Assembly (NCBI GenBank): GCA_964023275.1
Contig: OZ029917.1
Coordinates: 33,012,505 to 33,076,504 of the forward strand
DNA: 64,000 bases
Reading direction: 5' to 3'
DNA from: Norana najaformis
Taxonomy: Eukaryota; Annelida; Clitellata; Crassiclitellata; Hormogastridae
The notes beneath the pieces are model-generated. The model did not search any database. It worked only from the letters and a program-made list of their open reading frames with translations, and was not told the DNA's origin. How positions within the stretch are numbered: position 1 is the stretch's first letter; each line of letters starts with the position of its first letter. Shown here piece after piece: positions 1-11,525 of this stretch. Position numbers and translations under genes: made by a program.

Positions 1-498
1 CGACTGTCTTCCCTTCAATCAGTACTAAATTCTGCGGCCAGGTTAATACCACGTCTTCCTCGTTTCTCTCATATCTCTGATTACATCATTCAGCAACTTC
101 ATTGACTCCCTATCCAATCTCGTATTCAGTTTAAACTATTATCACTGGTAATAAGAGCTCGCATGGGCCAGGCTCCAAAATATCTTTGTGATCTTATTCG
201 GCCTCCACACTCTAGTACCTCATCCTGCCCTTTATGTTCTTTAGATCGTTTGGATCTATTTGTTTCTTGTGTTAAGTCCTCTCTTGCTCAGCAGAGGGCT
301 TTTGCTGTTGTTGGCCCATCTCTGTGGAATGAACTTCGGCTATCACTTCGTGCTAGGGTCACTGTTGTTAATAGAGCTCAGTCAGCTCGTTGTTTAAAGA
401 CGTTCTTATTTCCCAGGGGCTCTCACGCTGGAAGCGCCTCTGAGTAGTTTGTTCTGTAAGAAGCGCTATATAAGTTATCAAATACAATACAATACAAT
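1..498 (+). mobile_element. LINE 3' end (reverse transcriptase C-terminal tail, L2/CR1-like)
   Basis: The frame translates into the tail typical of L2/CR1-group LINE ORF2: an N-S-A-A-R-L-I motif, then a block around H-W-L-P-I-Q-S-R-I-Q-F-K-L, then A-P-K-Y-L-C-D-L-I, P-S-L-W-N-E-L and a final L-K-T-F-L-F. A stop interrupts the first part, so the copy is dead and truncated at the window edge. It ends in a GCGCTATATAA motif followed by an ATACA microsatellite tail, the usual end of a 3'-end-dependent LINE. It probably lies in an upstream intron of the AGFG gene. The clade name is inference from remembered family motifs. Confidence 0.75.
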
Positions 499-645
499 GA
501 CGTTCGCACTCAACTAAATGTTATTTGCTAATTTTTTTGTTTAACATAAACAAAACCATTTCAAATAACTTTGTTTTTTTCCACGTAAACTAGCTACAGT
601 TTCCAACTCCATCTCTATGATTTTTTCAACTGCTTTTTAAACAAA

Positions 646-840
646 TTCATGGCAGATTATGTAGCAACAGATTGAGTAAATATCAAAACTTTATTAAACA
701 TTTACTTTAATTCATGGCAGGTTATATAGCAACAGATTGAGTAAATGTCAAAACGTTGTTAAACATTTACTTTGATTCATGGCAGACTATATAGCAACTG
801 ATTGGGTAAATATCAAAACTTTATTAAACATTTACTTTAA
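646..840. repeat. Three tandem copies of a 65-bp unit
   Basis: Units begin at 646, 711 and 776, each opening with TTCATGGCAG and closing with AACATTTACTTT plus two or three bases. Copies differ at about 5 to 8 positions. Further degenerate pieces (TTTACTCAGTTTGTTGCTATATT) follow to about 1080. It lies in the presumed intron before the first visible AGFG exon. Confidence 0.85.
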
Positions 841-1460
841 GCATCAAAGTGAGTAAACATTAATAAATTAAGACTCAAAGCATTAAAAGCTTGGTTGTTC
901 AACAGTTAAATTTCAACAATTCAATAAAGTAAATGTCTAATAAAATTGGGATGTTTGCTATATTAACATCAGTGCATTAAAAGTTTTTCTAGAAAACTGT
1001 TTACTCAGTTTGTTGCTATATTAAAAGTCTTTTCTAAAAATTGTTTGTATTTCCACCCCCAAACATCAAAGCACTAAAATGTCTGTACAGATAGAAATTG
1101 TTTACATTTTGCGGACATTTGGGGGAAGTATCCAGGTTTTTTTATCGTATTGAAATCCAGGGGGATGACTGGGGGAAAAGTTTGGGGGGAAATGTCAAGG
1201 AGGATTTGTCCGGATCCCGTATTTGAATATTTAAATGGAGCCATTTAAAACCTCAGCTCGAAAAATGTGTGATTTAAAATAAGGTAAAAATGTTTCTTGA
1301 GCTGTTCTGGTTGTATCGTTTGGATTTTCAGTAGAAGACTTTTCCAGAAGGCCAGTCCAATGTACTAGTGTAATAATTGATTTTTTGGTAGAACGATTGA
1401 TTGATTGATTGATTACAGGTTGAATGGATGAATTGATTAATTCATTGATTTGCCATTTAG

Positions 1461-4400
1461 TTTTGCAAGAAGGTCTGGCTTGGCATTCATGATGGTCGTT
1501 CATTGGCGGACTCTGACTTGCGAGATGAGAACAAGATGCGCGATCTAATGAGTCAGAAGTACGAGAAAAAACGCTGGTATGTTCATCCAACAGATGAATT
1601 CTACGAGGAGGCAAGGAAACAGAACACCTGCTCATCTCAAAAGCAGACTGGTGTCAAACCAATCTCAAACCTTGTTGGTCACAACCTTCCTGCATTAAAT
1701 GTCACCACTAACCAGGTATTTACTTAACCTGTTATATAATTAAACAGCCACTTGCTTAACCTGGTATTTATTTGAGCAGATATTTACAAAAACCAGATCA
1801 TTGAAAGAATATTACAGCTAGCTGTCTTAATAATTATATACCTCTGCCAGGCTGTAGAGCTGGAAAGCACCTTTGAATAGTTATTCCTGACAGAGGTTCT
1901 ATATGAATTTTTCAATACAACACAGTAGCATACAATACTAACCTCTGACTAAGTGCTAACTAAAATAAGTTGATTAAATACAAATTGAAAGCCTTTCCGT
2001 TCTCTAAGAAGTCAACAGGCTGATGCAATTTGACCTGTCATATGAAGTTTAGTTGTGCATATATTAGCAGATTTGAACAGCTGTCCTGCTGCTAATCATA
2101 GGTCTACCACCATTTATAAGGTTCTGGTGGTGATTCAGATGGCTGACCTTTGAATAGGCTTTCTGATGCTATATCAACAGAACTATGTCATACGTCATCT
2201 GTTTACGTATGTTTTGAAGCTGAATAAATATAATTCAGTGTTCTGTAGCAATGAGTGTTGTTTTCTTGCTGATTAGCCACCAAAAATCGGTGCTGCACCT
2301 GCGTCAGTGGCGACCCAGTCCATTCAGCGACCGTCACACGGAAGCGTCTATCCTTCCGCAGGTGCCCTGCAGTCTGCCGTTCCGTCTGCTCCTCAGTCAC
2401 CAACTGCAAACACCAACTCACATCCTCCACAGAAGTCCGCCTCTCTCAACATTCTTGCCGACATTGGTGGTGATCCATTTGCTGGGACAGCTGTGGCAGA
2501 CCAACAGTCAAGTATGAAGCATGCCTTCTTATTTTTTAATCTGATTCTTTCGTTTGACCTTTACTAGATTTTGTATGAATGATTTAGTCAATCCATTTAG
2601 CGTTAGTTATTTAATGTTACTGGTTTAATGTAATGTGCGCATGTTGGCGGCCATATTGGTTGTTGGCTGTCTTTATTTCATTTTGACAGATTACATTGAG
2701 ACATGAAAGTTGCCTGATTATTCTGGCTGGCTACACTTTTACTGTTGCCAAACCTTCGTGTTGGAATTATTTTTCTTATTCAACATGGCTTTACTGCGTT
2801 TTGGAAGGTTTTTGTTGCATGATACCATGACCTTCTGTGACCGGAATGGTCAACCTACACAGTGGTTCAGGATTCCAGCTGAAAAGTCAAGCCTCAAACC
2901 TTGGAAATCTTGGATTCGGCAGAGGAAAGTTGAAGAGGGTCTGAAGCGACACTGACCATCGACCACAGAATGGCTCAGCTACCTACTGGCCAGCAGCAAC
3001 GAATGCCTGTCCAGCACATATCCGGCAGTTTGAGTGATTTCCAGATGCCATGCCGTGTTCCATTCAGGAGGGACTGCTGGGCAGTGAGACAACCATAGGC
3101 CATAGGTGACAGGTCAAACTACCCATTGTCGTTCCTCATCCTCAATGCTACATGCTTCAGAAACTCTGAACCACTGTCGTCTTTCAACTCTAGTTCGGAA
3201 TCTGTTAATAGGGCTCTGTGTGTGTGTATGTGTGTGTGTGCAGGAGCTTGCCAATGGTGACTCTTCTAGTTATCTGAGCAAATGTTTGCTAATGGATGAA
3301 TGTTCTGTTCTTAATGACATCGGACACAGTGGTGTAGTGGTATGGTCTTTGCCTTGCAACTGGAGGGTTGTGGGTTTGAATCTGCCTCAATCCACTCCGT
3401 AGTGACCTTGGACAAGTTGCTCACCCACAATTGTCTGTGAGGAAGGCAGTGGGAAACCACTTCACTCATATCATCCCCGGGTGGTATAGAGCCAATGGAC
3501 CTGCCTTCGGGCAGAGAACTCGTCATCATCAGTAACATTTAACATTGTTAAGGCTAGCTCAGAGAGCGCTTCTGATTAGTTTCTCTTGAAGCAGCACTAT
3601 ACAAATGTCTGATTATAATTACAATTAGTTTACTGTAACCGATTAACTGTACTTCTAACTAGATTACATTACCAATGATTGTGTTTTCTTTGAGTAAATG
3701 TTTCAAAGGTGTGATGGTTGTGCTCATAAGGTGGACCCTGTTTTCAAAGGCATGGTTCTGGGATTGCTATCCAGTTCATTCGCTTCATATTTCTCAGTGT
3801 AACGAAATATTCAACCATTGCTTGGCTGGACATGAACTGAAATTGGAATTGCAAATATCTGTATTGCCTGTTGAGGGGAAATTCCTCCAAGGTGCCCCCA
3901 TTCTCATATTGGCATGTGATTGTTAGTGGCTGAAGTAATCTCATCTAATCATAGAACTCCTGCTGCACTGTTATAATACGTGCTTCATAGGTTGGCCATT
4001 TCTGTCAGTTCTGAGGGTCATTGGATTCATCCCTAAGAAATGCCATTGCATTCACTGTGCAGCAACCCAACTACTGAATGATCAGAAGAGTTAACTGACA
4101 ACACAGACGAAAATAAGAATGAAACAAACTGAACTGCTGAAAACTGTTCTCCTTCACCAGGGCTGGGCTAGGAGTGTCTCTGGGCATACAACTTTAAGTG
4201 GCGCTATATAAATGCTCTGAATGAATGATGAATGAATGTAAGATATTAAAATGGTTTTAGATGCTGGAGGTTTTGCTGATTTCTCTGCCTTCTCCAGCCA
4301 GCCAGCTGCAACACAGAGATCGCCAGGTAAGGAGGAGTTCACTGGATCAAAGTGGGGATCATGCAAAAACCTGCGTTTTGAAAAGAAAAATGTTAGGTTT

Positions 4401-4956
4401 TGTTATTTTCACCAGATTTAAAGAGAACTGTGATGGCACAGAGGATAATCAACTCTGATTCCAGTGCTGCAATACAGCATGATCCACTTGAGCAATGCAG
4501 TATTATTGGTATTAATAATTACAATTTATTTTAAAGCCAAAAATCATAAAACAGAAATTAGATTTTTGTTTCTCATTTCTACTTTTAAAAAACCTAATTC
4601 TAGTAGTCCTACTTCTTGCACTCGTGGTCAAAGGCATTATGATGCAGAAGTCCCGGTAAGAAGTTCATTGGGTTAAAAGTCATTCTAGTGCAGAGGTCAC
4701 TGAGTAGGGAGTTCATAAGGCTTAAAGTCATTCTGTTTTTAGGCAGAACAGGTAAGGTTACTGTTAATTTATTCAGTTTCAAATTTAATTAAGCTTAGCC
4801 CTTAGCAGACTACAGAATAAGATCACTTTACCTTATTCTTAAATTGATAGTACATTGTCTTTGGTCGAGGAGAGAAATAATTTAACAACTATTGTATTTG
4901 TAAGTACTATATGTATATGTGTTTATTTGTATAATTATGTATGTATATATAATATA

Positions 4957-5051
<95 letters not shown>

Positions 5052-8025
5052 GTGTGTGTGTGTATCTAAAAAATTAATGTAGGACCTTTTAAGTACCTAA
5101 AAAGCAGCAACTTTTAAGTCACTGCATATGCTAGCCCTATGGTGTTAGGAACAAGAAGTACATAAGTAAGATGACTAGGAATTCACTGGTAGGCAACCTT
5201 TAAAAAGAATTTGCATGGTTTTCAACTATTTGTATATTCAAGAGATGTTACATGTCTTATGGTCAAGTGCAAACTTACTGTACATTCTAGATATTCTACT
5301 TGGCAGGCTGTAGACTAAATTTCTAAAATTCATTTCCCATATCTATCTGCTCTCTTGAAACTTGCTGTTGGTCAGATCTTTACCCAGAACTGCCTTATCT
5401 CTGCCAGGTTTTCCCTATTAGGCGCTTTAGTCTATAAACACGATACAACTAAAATTTGATAAAGCCTCCTTTAGATTCCCTGAGAGGTGCATGGCTAACA
5501 GTGAACTGACTCTTGTCAGTTGGCTGAGATTGGTTTTGTTGTGTCATCAGTTGCTATGTGAAATCTTCTGTAAATGCTACAGAAGTTGTGGAATTAGTAC
5601 AGTTAGCTTAGGAACAGGGAAAAGCATTTCCCATGCCTTGCTTTCATGGAGATGGATGATGTTAAAAGAATATGGCCACTCAACCACATTCTGGTTCTTC
5701 CAGATTTCCTACAGCCGCATCCACATTCAACCCCGCCCACTTGGCCAAACTCCACAGGACCAGGTGCAGTGCCACTGCAGCCAATTCATTCTGGCACCAA
5801 GGCAACCGTCACCTTGGCAGCATCGACGACGACAGCAGTCCCTGCCGCGGCAGACAAATACTCGGCACTGGCAGAACTGGAGAGCGTCTTCAGCGCCATG
5901 TCTGGGCCATCGTCCGTCAACTGGGATGGGTCATCAATTGGGGGAATGAGGGGCGGAGGAGTGTTTGGTGCTCCACAGGTTCGGCAGCAGGGCATGTCAT
6001 CTGGATATGCGTTCAGTGGCCCGAGTCATGCGAATGTTCCCCCTCCATCTTACGCAAGCCTTGGAACAACATCTGGTAAGTTGCTACATGGGTGATGCTT
6101 CTTTGTACCCATGTTTCTGTACAGTTATGTGTTGGATTTATGCTTCTGTAATTGAACAGGCTTTTTGAGGAACTAAAAGCCACTGAGGCACTATTGAGGC
6201 ACTATGCATTATATCTGATTCCTGCCAAGAGGCATTGCTTACATTAGTTGATACTTACAGCTGGAATGTTATTTAGGTTTAGTTTGCTGTTATTTTTAAA
6301 AAACCAAGTGCAACAAACTGTAAATTTGTCATAATTTTGTAAGTAAATGTGTATTGATGTATGTCAGTGTGTACATATTTCAACCTTTTGTACATTAATA
6401 TATGTTGAATGTAATATAATGGGGAAACTTTTATAGTAGTGCTGAGATATTGTATCGTTTATTTACGTATTCAGGTTCTACTGCTTGTTTGTGTTGTGGT
6501 TTTCCTTATGTATTTTCATTACTATTACTACACTAGCTTTCATATTAGATCTAGTTATAGTTTTCATTTATATTTTGTTATTGCTATTGCCTGAGCTTTA
6601 GTTATAGTTATCGTTAAATGAAACCTTAAGTTTTCATTAACATTATGTTATTGCTATCATTAATGGAAACTTCACTAGTACGACATCATATACACAGCTG
6701 TTATTGGAGTAATTAATGTCTTTTCAGTACATATTCTAATTGTATTAATCACAGTTATACATAGTGACTCTTCGAAGGGACACTCCTCCGAATGAACTGT
6801 GAAAATGTGTTATGGTAACAGCTTGTAAGGTCAGATCATAACAGCGAGGGTGTAGTTACCTTCGTTAAGGGTAAGTTTTAGGCTGCATATGTTTGTGTGT
6901 GATTCATGTGACACAATGTCACATTCATTGAAAACTTGCCTTGTGAAGTGTGTGTAGTTTTGGGGGTTAGCTGGAGCAGTAACAGTGTGTTCAGGTCCAT
7001 GCCACTGATGTAAGTGGAAGAAATTATTTAACATATGATGTCTGAATAAGGTTTGGGTATTAAACTGAAACTGATGTGTTGCAGTTGCTAATCCATTTGG
7101 CATGAGTGGCTCAATGCCGTCTCAGACTTTGGCACCAGCCACTGCCGTTAACCCTTTCATGTCCAGCGCTAGTGTCGTCGGGGCCGGCTACAGTCAGCCA
7201 ATAGCTTCGGGATTCGGCCAGTACCAGCTGCCACCAACCAGCGTCCCTGCAAGCACAAGCAGCGTTGGAGCAATGCCAGGAGGATTTGCCCCATTCAGCT
7301 ACATGGCGCCGTCTGGGGGTGTTCAGAATGGGGGTTTGAGTGGTGGGACAATGTGGGGAACAGTGCCTCCACCACAGCGGAGTCAAGTGCCTCAGCAGAC
7401 GCCTGGGTGGGGTCAACCAGCACAAGCCAATCCATTTGGGGTAAGTTTAATAATAATGGCTTCACAATTTCATTTGCTCATTGTTTACCGTTGTGCAGTT
7501 GTTTTTATAACTATGTTTGTGTAATTCCTGTACATCTCAAGTGTTCTAATGGTTGCACTTGTAATTTACTGCATTGTAATTGTAACTTGAGATTAATATT
7601 TATGATTAAATAATTGTTCTTGAAGTGAAGCTATAATTTTAATAGCAATTTCATGTAGTACCTCTTCAAGGGAACTACACAGAGATGCTTCCGAAATGAA
7701 ATCACAAACCTATGATCAAACAAAATGGTTATCAGTGCTGAAAAGAGGCAAACAGTGACCAGGAGGCTATTCCAAAAACATGGACTGACCACACTGTAGT
7801 TTTTTAACTGCTTATGATTGCTTATTTTTGTCTAAGTAGTTTTTTCATAAATAATACAGCTGTTTAGATGCTCTTATTTTGGCAGGGTATAATTGTTTTA
7901 AGTGTGTATTTGTTTAAACATTTTCTTCGGGGTAACTGTTTGAAATTATAGTTATGTGATTGTTTTGCTTTTGTCAGGGTATGGCTCCACCGCGGTCGAG
8001 TAACGTAACTAATCCATTCCTGTAA
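1461..8025 (+). CDS. AGFG1: ArfGAP domain and FG/NPF-repeat protein, AGFG1-like (5' part missing)
   Basis: Six exons: 1461-1715, 2277-2511, 4261-4326, 5704-6075, 7085-7440 and 7978-8025 (TAA 8023-8025). All borders are AG/GT and the phases agree. The first visible exon holds the C-terminal part of the ArfGAP zinc-finger domain (CKKVWLGIHDGRS, then QKYEKKRWYV), which matches AGFG1/HRB closely. The rest is low-complexity: ADIGGDPFAG, GGFADFSAF, ADKYSALAELESVF and repeated NPF/NPFG motifs, ending TNPFL. In the family, AGFG proteins act in nucleocytoplasmic and endosomal trafficking and bind EH-domain proteins such as EPS15 through NPF motifs. Exons for the zinc-finger Cys residues and the start codon must lie upstream of the window. 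AGFG1 versus AGFG2 cannot be decided; the vertebrate split may postdate this lineage. Confidence 0.93.
1845..1957 (+). mobile_element. LINE 3'-end fragment
   Basis: Aligns with 415-498: a GCTGGAAAGCACCTTTGAATAG block, then a TTCTATATGAAT motif and an ATACAA-like tail. It is a short 5'-truncated copy of the LINE at the window start, in AGFG intron 1716-2276. Confidence 0.6.
3322..3627 (+). mobile_element. tRNA-derived SINE
   Basis: The head carries RNA polymerase III promoter elements: a box A-like TGGTGTAGTGG at about 3330-3340 and a box B GGTTTGAATCT at 3373-3383. The body includes GACCTTGGACAAGTTGC. The last ~60 bp (GAGCGCTTCTGATTAG through CACTATACAAAT to an ATTATAATTACAATT tail) resemble the 3' end of the LINE at 1-498, suggesting mobilisation by that LINE. 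It lies in AGFG intron 2512-4260. Confidence 0.8.
4135..4245 (+). mobile_element. LINE/SINE 3'-end fragment with GAAT tail
   Basis: Contains GTGGCGCTATATAAATGCT followed by a GAATGAAT-type tail, matching the shared 3'-end motif seen at 457-498 and 3588-3627. It ends 15 bp before the acceptor of the AGFG exon at 4261. Confidence 0.55.
4955..5067. repeat. (TG)n(TA)n(TG)n microsatellite
   Basis: About 15 bp of TG, about 75 bp of uninterrupted TA, then TG again, in AGFG intron 4327-5703. The rest of that intron shows no recognisable feature. Confidence 0.95.
7650..7780 (+). repeat. Dispersed repeat (family E), old copy
   Basis: Shares a TAGTACCTCTTCAAG...GATGCTTCC...AAATGGTTA pattern with 16965-17060 and more weakly with 6755-6835. 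It lies in AGFG intron 7441-7977. Too decayed to classify; the GCGC/TATAG-rich start resembles the LINE/SINE ends in this window. Confidence 0.4.
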
Positions 8026-8840
8026 ATAATTCATGTGCAACTTGCCATCAAAGACTTAAACTGAAAATTCTTGGAAGCTATCTGTCACCATCTCAAGTCG
8101 TTGACTGCTGTCTTAGTATCTGGGCAATCACTACATATCTGCACTTCATGGGATGGGCCTTTCTCTTGGCCGCATGCTGTAACGTTACTTCCCATTAATG
8201 TTCATGTACATTAATATTCATGTGCATTAATATTCATGATTAATTTTCTTTCTGTGGGCATACTGTTCATTGTGTTACTTTCATTGTGGTAATCGCTTAG
8301 CATGGTCTGCTTTGTATCACGATTGCAGCAGGGCAGTTGTGCTTTAGGAAAACTTGTTCATTCAAACTGTTCTTCAATCAGGTGGTTCAGGTTTAGTGCA
8401 AAGTGCAGAGCTGTACTGTATTGCTAACCTTACACTTGGAAAAGTAAGGTTTGTTGATTGTGGACATCAGATGTAACTAGAACACTCTGCTCTTATGTCA
8501 GTTCATCAAAAGTTGAGTGATTACCAGTAAAGTACCTGCTGCTGTAGAGGATGGCCATGAGAAATGTGTGATAATGAAGCATTTGATTCTAAGATGTTGT
8601 GAGCCACATTGTCTGCTTTAACCACATGGAACTTTTATGGCTGTAGCTTGTGTTCTGTACCAGCAACTTACTGGAATGTTGAAGATAGTGCTAGAGAGCA
8701 CTGCAGTGTCCCAAACAGCAGTAAAGTTTCATTGCAAAACAAAGTCATCTGATTTGGAAATTTAGGGCTGAGTTACTAACTGCACAGTAAGTTTTTTATA
8801 TAACACCATGATCAATAAAATGAAATTGGGGATAATTTAT
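8026..8840 (+). other. Probable AGFG 3' untranslated region
   Basis: Follows the AGFG stop directly and has no open frame of note. The first AATAAA on this strand is at 8814-8819, so cleavage near 8835 is expected. At 8193-8245 a short ATTAATRTTCATG word is repeated three times. Confidence 0.55.
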
Positions 8841-10786
8841 TATTGTGCCATAGTGTTTGATCTAGGAATTGGGGAACTGACTTACTTGTTTGGACTGTCA
8901 CATTTGAAATCCTTAGTTTAGGTTCTCTTCTTTTTGCTAAAATACCCAACAACATCTTAATCTAAATTTGGGATGATTCCTGTAATGCAAAGTAGCACCT
9001 AGTATCACAATTCTGATACAAACTTTTGCCTGTCCAGTGATATTCAACTGTGCATAAAACATCTAACCAGCGGTGTATCAGACTCACTTGAAAAGGCTGT
9101 TCAAGTATAAGCGTTACAGGTTGTAGACTGTGTAGCAGAGGAACAAACGAGCCATTGAGAGAATGTGCTGTAGCACGTACATGTGGTTTGCTTATGCATG
9201 CAGCTCAGCATATATATTGAGATACATATGTTGCATTGACATGCAAAATAAGCCTGGTGCTAAACAATATTTGTCTAAGTTTTGTGGTGTTGTGTTGACA
9301 AACTGGTGAACATTTCTGTTTATAGTCTCTTTCGATTGTATTACTAATTGGCACTTGTGATTTCGTTTAGCACTAGTGGACAGTTCCTGCATTTGTCCTG
9401 CGAGTTGTTTCATTGAGTACGCCAATCATTGTGGCACACGTTCAGACGCGGGTTTGGTAAATATTTGTGACTGCAAATCTTTTCTAGTTTGTTACTGGAG
9501 TTTGAAAGCACATCATGCTGTCATTGACAGTTTGGTTTCAGAATTATGTCGAATGCCTGGCCTCAAATCCACTGGCCAAGTGACTCTCGAGTGTCTTAAC
9601 AGTAAAAAGTTTGGAAGTTTACTCAAGTTCAAAACACAGCTCATATATTTGTAAATAAGGATAGGAGCGATAAATGTAATTTTTATTCAGTGGTTTCTTC
9701 AAATTCCTAGCACCTTTTTAGAGTCGAGCATCCACAATGATACATTCCAGCCAGATCAGTTTCATTTTGGCAATGAGTTCTTTACCCTTGGCTTCTGTAT
9801 TCCTGTTCAATGATAATACAAATGTATTTGCTGCCTTCAACAACCGTATATAGCTATCTGTATTTCTACTGTGCCATATATTCCTAGAGTCCTGGGCCAA
9901 ACAGGGATCCTTGCTGTCTTTAGGGCCAAACATTAGCAAGAATAATAATATGATAACCATCAGCATAACTAATAATAATAACTTTATTCTATGAGGTTAT
10001 ATTTTCATTGTTGTATTGCTGCATCCGTCTTTCTGTCGATTGTGCCATTCCGCTTTGCTGTATTGCTTTCTTCTTGTGATTTTTTCTGTGGCATGATTAC
10101 CTCTTTATTATAATGCGTATCAGAATTGGATAAGTTCATAACCGGCTGCATTTGGGAATTACTATGTAAGGGTGGTCTTTGCAGAGCTACATATCTAGGG
10201 ATATTTACTGAAAGGTTGGGTATATATGCATACTTACACTGACTTACTGTTGTATTTACTTGTGTAAGAAACGTTTTATACCCGTTGTTGCTGATGGACT
10301 TATTGGATGATTGAGTCCGGCATTAACAAGATAGTTTCTGATTGAAAGAACAGGGAAAATTTTTCTTATTGTTTGGAAGCCAATCAAAGGACCTTGCAGC
10401 AATGAAGGCTTGATGGATAAGTAAACCTTTTCACACGTGTACTTGCTACGCCTGGTAAAAATCTGAGCAGATTTTTGGTGGTCACCAGAGAAACCAGTAA
10501 CAAATGCAGAAAAAATAGTTTGGTAGTCATAATCTGTGAATGAATGATTGTACATGTAGCCCAATAGAGAATTCTATATACAAATCTGTATTTATGCATA
10601 TATAAACATATAAGTATGTAAACATATACATGTACTTGTTTATGTACACATGTATTGTGCAGTTACTGAGCTTATCATCTGAGGTAAATAACTGCTTTTG
10701 CCTCACTAGGCTTGATTAAAGGTTAATTTATGTAAATGTATTTTTAATAATCATCTCTAAAATTACTTTCTACAATAGTTTTGTGT

Positions 10787-10942
10787 GATCAGTTATCAAT
10801 GGAGAAAATAAAGCAAGGTCAGTGTCAAACGGCTTTAACAGCTACTAGATGTTATTAAAGAATGGATCAGTTATCAAGGGAGAAAACAAGGCAAGGTCAT
10901 TGTCAAGCAGCTTTAACAACGATTAGATGTCATTAAACAATG
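10787..10942. repeat. Two tandem copies of a 78-bp unit
   Basis: Both copies start GATCAGTTATCAA (10787 and 10865), share GCAAGGTCA, GGCTTTAACA/AGCTTTAACA and TTAGATGT/CTAGATGT blocks, and end ATTAAA-AATG. Identity is roughly 85-90 percent by eye. Confidence 0.85.
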
Positions 10943-11254
10943 GATAATATTATTATGTAATCAGTTTATCAATTATCAGTTGGCACTTTAGCCAATAACT
11001 CTGTTATTTTGCTGTAAAATTCTTTAGATTAGAATGCAAGTGTAACGAAAACTCCACGGTCTGTATTCCGTATTGTATTAGCAAACCAGTAGTGAAAATA
11101 TAATGTACACAGTATTTTTATACATACACCAAAACCTCCTTTAAACATGTTATCTTATAACACGAATTCTGATATGCCCAGTAACATGATCAAGGTAGTG
11201 GATCCCAAATTTAATTTGCTTTATGACATGACCTCATTATTAGCAATCTAAATA

Positions 11255-11525
11255 ACATGGTACTTGATATCTGCATCTTGTTCAAGTCCATGGGCTCATC
11301 GCCCATTGATGTCGATCGCATGGTTAACTGTAGATTTCCACTGTCCTCTGTCCTGTGCCAGTAGACTCGGCCTGTGCACATCCGTCCTGCACCAGTCCCT
11401 GGCATCATCGAGCCATTCTTTGTTTGGTCTACCTCTGATCCTTCCTGACAACCATCATTCTAAACACAACTTTTTTGACCATCCTGGTGTTATCCATTCT
11501 GCAGATGTGTCCAAAGAGATTCAGT
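11255..11525 (-). mobile_element. LINE ORF2 C-terminal remnant
   Basis: Reverse-strand frames give K-L-N-L-F-G-H-I-C-R-M-D, then K-E-W-L-D-D-A-R-D-W-C-R-T-D-V-H and L-A-Q-D-R-G-Q-W-K-S-T-V-N-H-A-I-D. This order (F-G-H, W-L-D-D, D-R-x-x-W) is the C-terminal tail found in many LINE polyproteins. Several frame changes are needed, so it is an old dead copy. Confidence 0.65.

Noticed and set aside
163-447. 94-codon open frame read as a host gene
   Set aside because: Its motifs are those of a LINE reverse transcriptase tail and it ends at the element's microsatellite tail.
9376-9654. Plus-strand 92-codon Cys-containing frame
   Set aside because: Lies just beyond the AGFG 3'UTR, with no recognisable motif or partner exon.
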